A model generated the notes under the pieces. It saw nothing but the letters and a program-made list of their open reading frames with translations, did no database searches and had not been told where the DNA came from. A program made the position numbers and the translations under genes. From NCBI GenBank assembly GCA_025465385.1, contig JAODNG010000489.1:1-5773 (forward strand): DNA of 5,773 nucleotides, written 5' to 3'. How positions within the stretch are numbered: position 1 is the stretch's first letter; each line of letters opens with the position of its first letter. Source of the stretch: Pseudonocardiales bacterium. Lineage in GTDB: Bacteria; Actinomycetota; Actinomycetes; Mycobacteriales; Pseudonocardiaceae. Of the stretch, positions 1-3,903 are shown one piece after another.

Positions 1-486
1 GCTGTGTCCGGTGACGGCGAGCGGGCACTTCGCCTGGCGGATGAGGCAGTCGGAGCCGCTCGGCGCCTGAAAGTCCGACCGGTCCTCGCCATGGCGCTGA
101 CCCGCGCCGCCGAGACGGCCGTCCTAGCCAGCCAGCCGCACCGTGCCGCGGGCATTCTCGTGGAACTGCTGGGGCTCCTGGCCGACCTGGGAACTCGGCG
201 GTGGGTGGCTGACGCGCTGGAGATCGCCGCTCTCATTCTGGAAATCGACGATGACACCGAACAGGCCTCGGCGCTCCTCGGGGCATCCGACCGGCTGCGG
301 GAGGCCATCGAAGTGCGGGTGATCACCGAAGAAGTCCGGCACGCTCGGGACCGGCTCGCCGACGCCCTGGGCGCCGAGCGGTTCGCACTGTACGAGGCCC
401 GGGGCCGCATGCTTACGTGCGAGGCGGCCATCACCCTCACCCTTGCCGGGCTCGCGGCCCGTGGATATGACGTTGATCATCCCTGA
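1..486 (+). CDS. C-terminal fragment of a large helical-repeat (TPR-like) transcriptional regulator/ATPase, 5' end outside window
   Basis: The frame is open from the left edge, so this is the tail of a longer gene. GTG at 4 is probably an internal Val codon, with no ribosome binding site visible. The stop is TGA at 484-486. The roughly 160 visible residues are Ala/Leu/Arg-rich amphipathic helices resembling degenerate TPR repeats. The end carries a pattern (ALLGASDRLREAI, then RDRLADALGAERF, then EGR-like EARGRMLTCEAAITLTL) that I recognise from the extreme C-terminus of actinobacterial AfsR/SARP-, LuxR- and cyclase-type signal-transduction ATPases. In those proteins it follows an NB-ARC/AAA domain and TPRs. 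No DNA-binding domain is visible in this part; any would lie upstream. The gene runs in the same direction as the isonitrile genes but is separated by 123 bp with its own operator, so it is probably a separate unit. Family assignment is fairly sure; exact subtype is unknown. Confidence 0.75.
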   Translation, partial: AVSGDGERALRLADEAVGAARRLKVRPVLAMALTRAAETAVLASQPHRAAGILVELLGLLADLGTRRWVADALEIAALILEIDDDTEQASALLGASDRLREAIEVRVITEEVRHARDRLADALGAERFALYEARGRMLTCEAAITLTLAGLAARGYDVDHP

Positions 487-494
487 GTAGCGCA

Positions 495-514
495 TCGAGG
501 GCCTCAGGCCCCGA
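495..514 (+). terminator. Possible weak terminator hairpin after the upstream regulator
   Basis: GGGCC (499-503) pairs with GGCCC (507-511) around a 3-nt loop. TCG (495-497) pairs with CGA (512-514) if A498 is bulged, giving an 8-bp GC-rich stem. It starts 8 bp after the TGA stop. No U-tract follows, which is usual for actinobacterial hairpins but makes the call weak. A competing pairing exists between CCTGAG (482-487) and CTCAGG (503-508). Confidence 0.3.
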
Positions 515-532
515 TCTCGCCAGGAGCCGGCG

Positions 533-576
533 ACGTGTCGGCAAGCTGACCCTGTCCATGTCGAGTACATGACAGC
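533..576 (+). promoter_or_regulatory. Operator copy A: tandem TGTC-N8-GACA dyads upstream of the isonitrile synthase
   Basis: This 44-bp block matches 3374-3417 at 39 of 44 positions without gaps; the first 18 bases are identical. It holds two dyad-like sites 23 bp apart: TGTCGGCAAGCTGACC (536-551) and TGTCGAGTACATGACA (559-574). The second has palindromic pairs at TGTC/GACA and a central GTAC. Read as direct repeats, TGWC half-sites begin at 536, 547, 559 and 570, a spacing of 11, 12 and 11 bp. A further shared heptamer GTGACGG (585-591) lies at the same distance as in copy B. The site ends 33 bp before the ATG at 610, a normal place for an activator or repressor. The cognate regulator is not identified. 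Confidence 0.8.
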
Positions 577-596
577 GGGCCGACGTGACGGGCGCA

Positions 597-602
597 GAGA
601 AT
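597..602 (+). promoter_or_regulatory. Candidate -10 hexamer of the isonitrile operon (leaderless transcript possible)
   Basis: GAGAAT matches TATAAT at 4 of 6 positions. It sits at nearly the same distance (within 1 bp) from operator copy A as CATAAT does from copy B. If used, transcription would begin at about 609-610, on or next to the ATG. This would fit the lack of a clear Shine-Dalgarno sequence there. An alternative is that the conserved GTGACGG at 585-591 overlaps the real -10. Confidence 0.3.
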
Positions 603-609
603 TCACGCT

Positions 610-1665
610 ATGAGCCCTCAATCGGAAACCCTATTTGCGGGTACCGACGAGCCGAGCGCGGCAGCGCCTGCTCCGTCGACTCGTCATCAGCGCGAAATAA
701 GCGCGCAAATCTTGAGGGTCGTCATGGCGCACCAGCGACTGGCCACAGATGACCGTTGTGTTCGTCGTCCTTGCGACCGCTGCATTGAGGTGCACCGGGG
801 GCGCGTCATGTGGTTCGTCTCCCGAGGCATCCCGGTCGAGTTCGTACTTCCAGCGTTTCCCGCCAAGTCCCCGAATACCGCGAAAGTACTCGGCGCCACG
901 CCCGACATGGCGGAACGGCTCTCACTGCAGTTCCTGTGTGCCATATGCGACCGAGTTCGGCAGATCTACCAGGCCGGCGCAAAAATCATCGTGTGCTCCG
1001 ACGGTCGAGTGTTCAGCGACCTGGTCCAGATTGCCGATTCCAACGTCAGCTGTTACCAGGCCGAGCTGCGGGCGATGATCGATAGCATCGGGCCGTCCTC
1101 GCTCAGTTTGTTCAATCTTGATGACGAGTATCCCGGCTTTACGCACACGGCAATGCGTCACATGCTGATGGGGTTCTACGGCGAGGAACTTGAGCTGTTC
1201 AAGCAGCAGGTACACGCCGGGGGCGAGCAGTTGAGGCTATATCGCGGAATCACCAGATTTCTGGTAGAGGATGCCGACACTCCCGATTACCAAGGGAGCC
1301 GAGCTGCCCTCCAGCGAGAATGCCGAGAGCGCGCCTATGGTGTCATCCAGCGAAGCAAGGCATGGGGGAAGCTGCTCGCGCAGCGGTTCCCGGATGCCGT
1401 GCGACTGTCGATCCATCCCCAGGCTTGCGGCTCGGCCAAGCTCGGCATAAAACTTGTTGAGACGTCGGACAATTGGCTTACCCCTTGGCACGGTACGGCT
1501 GTTGATGTCGGTGGCAGATTCATGCTCATGAAGCAGTATGAGGCAGAGGCAATGGGCGCGGATCTTGTTTATGTCGACGGGCGACCGTCGCATTATATGG
1601 CGAGGGCTTCGGAACCGCAGTCCACACGGCCGCGAGCATTGGTAAGGTCAGGAGAAAGACGGTGA
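610..1665 (+). CDS. Isonitrile (isocyanide) synthase, PvcA/IsnA/DIT1 family
   Basis: Family members convert the alpha-amino group of L-Tyr or L-Trp into an isonitrile, taking the extra carbon from C2 of ribulose-5-phosphate. They are soluble enzymes. The 351 residues fit the family's usual length of about 330. Hallmarks seen: VEFVLPAFPAKSPN (76-89), KVLG (92-95), PDMAERLSLQFL (98-109), SDGRVFSDLV (130-139), RLSIHPQ (265-271), SAKLGIKL (275-282) and TPWHG (291-295). Residues 1-27 look disordered (Ala/Pro/Ser-rich). A Cys/His cluster C50, C55, C58, H62 precedes the core. ATG 610 is chosen because it gives the full N-terminal helix; it lacks a strong Shine-Dalgarno, so a leaderless mRNA is possible. 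The stop overlaps the next gene's GTG by 4 bp, implying coupled translation. Substrate choice (Tyr versus Trp) cannot be read by eye. The family call is very secure; the symbols isnA/pvcA are used for homologues. Confidence 0.95.
   Translation: MSPQSETLFAGTDEPSAAAPAPSTRHQREISAQILRVVMAHQRLATDDRCVRRPCDRCIEVHRGRVMWFVSRGIPVEFVLPAFPAKSPNTAKVLGATPDMAERLSLQFLCAICDRVRQIYQAGAKIIVCSDGRVFSDLVQIADSNVSCYQAELRAMIDSIGPSSLSLFNLDDEYPGFTHTAMRHMLMGFYGEELELFKQQVHAGGEQLRLYRGITRFLVEDADTPDYQGSRAALQRECRERAYGVIQRSKAWGKLLAQRFPDAVRLSIHPQACGSAKLGIKLVETSDNWLTPWHGTAVDVGGRFMLMKQYEAEAMGADLVYVDGRPSHYMARASEPQSTRPRALVRSGERR
1650..1655 (+). promoter_or_regulatory. Ribosome binding site fixing the GTG start of the 2-oxoglutarate oxygenase
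   Basis: AGGAGA lies 6 bases before GTG 1662, inside the 3' end of the isonitrile synthase gene. It supports the GTG start and the 4-bp GTGA start/stop overlap. Confidence 0.75.
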
Positions 1666-2516
1666 CTCAATTGAATCCGTGCCTGCCGGGTGAATTCGAC
1701 GTGGAACTCATGTCACCATACGGCGTGATGATCCGGCCCGGGAGGGAGAGCACTGATACCGGGGAGCTGCCGGTTTCGGTCGCACGAGAGCTGGCGCGTG
1801 AACATCATTTGCTCGTCCTGCGCGGCTTCGACCCGCTGTCAGGATCAGCGGAACTAGCCTCCTACGCTGCATCGTGGGGACAAGTGCTTAGCTGGTCGTT
1901 CGGAGCGGTGCTAGAGCTTGTAGAGCACGAGCGCCCCGTCGATGTAGTTTTCGATAACACTGCGCTGACATTCCACTGGGACGGCATGTTCGTAGAATGG
2001 ATCCCGGAGTTCCAAATCTTCCAATGCGTCAGGTCGCTCGACGATGAGCAGGGTGGACGTACCATCTTCTGCGACACGACCCGAGTACTTGCCAGCGCGT
2101 CCTCGGAGACCCGGACGTTGTGGGAGGGGCTGACCCTGACTTACCGAGTCGCCAAGGAGTCACATTACGGAGGCACGGCTACCTCACCGCTCGTTGTCGA
2201 ACACCCGAACCATGGGTTTCCTACCCTGCGGTATCAGGAATCGGTTCCTGACAGCATTAACTACCTCAACCGGCCACGGGTGAAGTTCCATGACGTGGCT
2301 GCTGAATGCGTCGCCGAGATCGAACAGACGCTGCGAGACGCGCTGTACGACGCGCAGCACTGTTACGCCCACGCCTGGCAAGCCGGGGATCTTGTCGTCG
2401 CGGACAACTACACGCTGCTACACGGCCGGGAGCCCTACGCCAGGAAATGTGGACGCCACCTGCGGCGCGTCCACGTCCTCGGTGACCCGCCGCTGATGAA
2501 TCCCGCATTGCGTTGA
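1662..2516 (+). CDS. Fe(II)/2-oxoglutarate-dependent oxygenase, TauD/TfdA superfamily, PvcB/IsnB-like
   Basis: Family partners of isonitrile synthases act on the amino-acid isonitrile. They typically perform oxidative decarboxylation/desaturation to a vinyl isonitrile, or desaturation that keeps the carboxylate as in PvcB. Metal ligands are visible: H105-W-D107 in FHWDGM and H254 in TLLHGREPY. R265, 11 residues after H254, sits where TauD has its 2-oxoglutarate-binding Arg. T134 in GGRTIFCDTT matches the TauD Thr that contacts the cosubstrate. The region LLVLRGFDPL (50-59) is the usual N-terminal strand of the fold. At 284 residues, length is normal. The gene starts with GTG overlapping the synthase stop, with AGGAGA 6 bases upstream, so the two are co-translated. 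All catalytic residues are present, so the enzyme should be active. Which product is made (vinyl isonitrile, E or Z, carboxylate retained or lost) is not predictable from motifs. Confidence 0.93.
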   Translation: MTQLNPCLPGEFDVELMSPYGVMIRPGRESTDTGELPVSVARELAREHHLLVLRGFDPLSGSAELASYAASWGQVLSWSFGAVLELVEHERPVDVVFDNTALTFHWDGMFVEWIPEFQIFQCVRSLDDEQGGRTIFCDTTRVLASASSETRTLWEGLTLTYRVAKESHYGGTATSPLVVEHPNHGFPTLRYQESVPDSINYLNRPRVKFHDVAAECVAEIEQTLRDALYDAQHCYAHAWQAGDLVVADNYTLLHGREPYARKCGRHLRRVHVLGDPPLMNPALR

Positions 2517-2538
2517 TCTTTGATAAAGCAGACTTCTT

Positions 2539-2544
2539 AAGGAG
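2539..2544 (+). promoter_or_regulatory. Strong Shine-Dalgarno of the MEDS-domain gene
   Basis: AAGGAG lies 6 bases before ATG 2551. It is the best ribosome binding site in the window. It favours the long start over in-frame ATG 2734, which would remove the N-terminal 61 residues and leave the MEDS domain intact. Confidence 0.75.
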
Positions 2545-2550
2545 AAGGAA

Positions 2551-3339
2551 ATGATCGAGGACCGCTATGGCGACGTCCGGGGACCGGATCCCGGCGAGCC
2601 GGCCACCAGTGTTTCGAGAGTCCACTCCGGGAAGAGGCGAACCAACGGATATGTCATGCTTGACAGCACCTGGGCCCGCCAACTCGGTGTGCGGCGCTCG
2701 GGGGGTGTGTATCGCATCGGCCGCCGGAAGTTGATGGACCGCCTTAAGGAGCTTCAGCAGATCCCCACGCAGGGTGGCGGCGACCTGACCGCGAACGTTG
2801 AGCTTCATTCACATTTCGTTGGATTCTACGAGACAGAAAAATTCCTCGTTGACTCGGTTCTCGACTTCCTCGCACCGGGCCTCCGCGCCGGCGATGCTGC
2901 CATCGTCGTTGCCAATGAGGCCCACCGGCATTCAGTCGACAGCGCGCTCATGGCAGCTGGCATCGATTTACCCGAGGCACGGGGATGCGGCCGCTACATT
3001 GCCCTGGATGCGTCCGAGGCGCTGGGGACGTTCATGGTGGGTGGCAGGCCAGACGCGGCGCGCTTCAAAATCGCGATCGGGCAGCTCGTCTCCGGAGCAG
3101 TGGAAAGCGCGCCCAATGTGAGAATTTACGGCGAGATGGTTGCGGTGCTGTGGGATGAGGGCAACGTCGCTGCTGCCATCACCTTGGAGGATCTCTGGAA
3201 CGACCTCGGCACCAGATACCCGTTCTCGCTGTTCTGCGCGTACCCGATGCGAGCCTTCGACACAGACGTGAGTACGGAGGGATATCGGACGATTTGCGGG
3301 CAGCACTCCACAGTGTTGCTTCAGGATCAGGGAACTTGA
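2551..3339 (+). CDS. MEDS-domain (DcmR sensory) protein, putative small-molecule sensor
   Basis: Residues about 86-237 match the MEDS domain (methanogen/methylotroph DcmR sensory domain). Visible are HSHFVGFYETEKFL (86-99), FLAPGLRAGDAAIVVAN (106-122), a Gly/Pro-rich middle, RIYGEMVAVLWDEG (191-204), LEDLWNDL (212-219) and the closing FSLFCAYPM (225-233). MEDS domains are proposed to sense small, often hydrophobic ligands. In DcmR the domain follows a helix-turn-helix. Here the first 85 residues show only a faint resemblance to a MerR/excisionase-like segment (ARQLGV, then YRIGRRKLMDRLKEL, 43-68), so DNA binding is doubtful. No kinase or HATPase domain is present. The gene starts 34 bp after the oxygenase with no terminator between, so it is probably the third gene of the isonitrile operon. 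It has one TTA leucine codon (L140, 2968-2970). A role in sensing or binding the isonitrile or its precursor is inferred from position alone. Confidence 0.85.
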   Translation: MIEDRYGDVRGPDPGEPATSVSRVHSGKRRTNGYVMLDSTWARQLGVRRSGGVYRIGRRKLMDRLKELQQIPTQGGGDLTANVELHSHFVGFYETEKFLVDSVLDFLAPGLRAGDAAIVVANEAHRHSVDSALMAAGIDLPEARGCGRYIALDASEALGTFMVGGRPDAARFKIAIGQLVSGAVESAPNVRIYGEMVAVLWDEGNVAAAITLEDLWNDLGTRYPFSLFCAYPMRAFDTDVSTEGYRTICGQHSTVLLQDQGT

Positions 3340-3373
3340 CGAGAGGATCTTGCGGCGATGCCCACGCTGGGTA

Positions 3374-3417
3374 ACGTGTCGGCAAGCTGACACTGCCCAT
3401 GTCAGGTACCTGACAGC
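3374..3417 (+). promoter_or_regulatory. Operator copy B: tandem TGTC-N8-GACA dyads upstream of the NTF2-like gene
   Basis: Second copy of the 44-bp element at 533-576 (39/44 identical). It contains TGTCGGCAAGCTGACA (3377-3392), an imperfect dyad, and TGTCAGGTACCTGACA (3400-3415), a perfect 16-bp palindrome. The two are 23 bp apart. Half-sites TGWC start at 3377, 3388, 3400 and 3411. The shared heptamer GTGACGG recurs at 3426-3432, in the same register as in copy A. It starts 35 bp after the MEDS stop, so the NTF2-like gene has its own controlled promoter rather than relying only on read-through. Confidence 0.82.
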
Positions 3418-3436
3418 TGAATCCTGTGACGGACAA

Positions 3437-3442
3437 CATAAT
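3437..3442 (+). promoter_or_regulatory. Candidate -10 hexamer of the NTF2-like gene
   Basis: CATAAT matches TATAAT at 5 of 6 positions in a locally AT-rich pocket (ACAACATAATC). A start near 3449 would give a leader of about 32 nt carrying the Shine-Dalgarno AGGGAG (3466-3471). No well-spaced -35 is obvious: CTGACA at 3410-3415 is 21 bp away. This would fit activator dependence on the overlapping operator. Confidence 0.45.
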
Positions 3443-3480
3443 CGAGGCCCGGGGGCAGCGACCAGAGGGAGTGAGCGGCT

Positions 3481-3879
3481 ATGACAACGGTGTACTCGGC
3501 GAACGAGCGTGGCGCGATCGAGGATGCAGTTCGGCTCTACATTGACGGCGTGTCAAAGGGTGATGCCGATAAGCTCAAGACGGGATTTCACAGTGAAGCC
3601 TGGATGTTCGGCTCCGTCGGCGGCCACCGCTATGACATCCCGATCAGTCAGTTGATTGAAATGGCTACCAGTTCGCCGTTCGACAGCGGCGGCAACTACA
3701 CCGCTCGGATTACCTCCGTCCAGCAGGTCGGTGACGCGGCGCTCGCGATCGTTGAAGAGGACGGCGTCTGGGGTGGCTTGTCCTTCGTCGACTTCTGCAC
3801 GCTGGCGAAGGTGGACGGATCTTGGAAGATCGTCAACAAGACGTTCGCCCACACTGGCGGGGAGATGCCGGCCGGCTGA
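3481..3879 (+). CDS. NTF2-like / putative lumazine-binding (Lumazine_bd_2-type) small protein
   Basis: The protein is 132 residues, a single cone-shaped alpha+beta fold typical of NTF2/SnoaL-like proteins. Seen: an N-terminal helix pair AIEDAVRLYIDGVSKGD (12-28), FHSEAWMFGS (36-45) as the family's F-H-p-x-A turn, a strand-rich middle, and the closing LAKVDGSWKIVNKTFAHT (108-125). The last matches the K-V-D-G-x-W-x-I-V-N-K signature of the putative lumazine-binding family. There is no signal peptide. AGGGAG at 3466-3471, 9 bases upstream, supports ATG 3481. The gene has its own promoter with operator copy B, so it is probably co-regulated with the isonitrile operon. Family members range from ligand-binding proteins to small enzymes, and no catalytic pair is identifiable. 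Candidate roles (tailoring, binding or protection against the isonitrile) are inference. Confidence 0.85.
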   Translation: MTTVYSANERGAIEDAVRLYIDGVSKGDADKLKTGFHSEAWMFGSVGGHRYDIPISQLIEMATSSPFDSGGNYTARITSVQQVGDAALAIVEEDGVWGGLSFVDFCTLAKVDGSWKIVNKTFAHTGGEMPAG

Positions 3880-3889
3880 GCTCAGCGGC
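3871..3889. terminator. Possible bidirectional terminator between convergent genes
   Basis: GCTGAGCTCAGC (3875-3886) is a perfect 12-bp palindrome over the stop codon of the NTF2-like gene. With one bulged G at 3874, the arms extend to GCC (3871-3873) and GGC (3887-3889), giving about 7 bp of stem around an AGCT loop. Being near-symmetric, it could act on both converging transcripts; the opposite gene ends at 3904. There is no U-tract. Confidence 0.4.
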
Positions 3890-3903
3890 GCGGTTCCGTC
3901 ACG

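Noticed and set aside
124..621. Long reverse-strand open frame opposite the left regulator
   Set aside because: It is a high-GC shadow frame spanning the regulator's 3' end and the operator, with low-complexity Arg/Gly/Pro content and no recognisable family.
2518..2528. CTTT-GAT-AAAG mini-hairpin between oxygenase and MEDS gene, considered as terminator or internal promoter
   Set aside because: A 4-bp AT-rich stem is too weak for a terminator, and no paired -35/-10 is present. The genes are better read as one transcript.
2266..2808. Reverse-strand open frame of 180 codons across the oxygenase/MEDS junction
   Set aside because: It overlaps two well-supported genes, its product is Arg/Ala-rich without domain signs, and no ribosome binding site was found.
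3361..3371. CCCA-CGC-TGGG hairpin after the MEDS gene as terminator
   Set aside because: It has only four or five base pairs and no U-tract. It abuts operator copy B, so read-through into the NTF2-like gene cannot be excluded, but no terminator can be claimed.
3400..3415. NtcA-type or named TetR/MarR box for TGTCAGGTACCTGACA
   Set aside because: The palindrome is clear, but half-site spacing does not fit NtcA (GTA-N8-TAC), and no named actinobacterial regulator matches with confidence.
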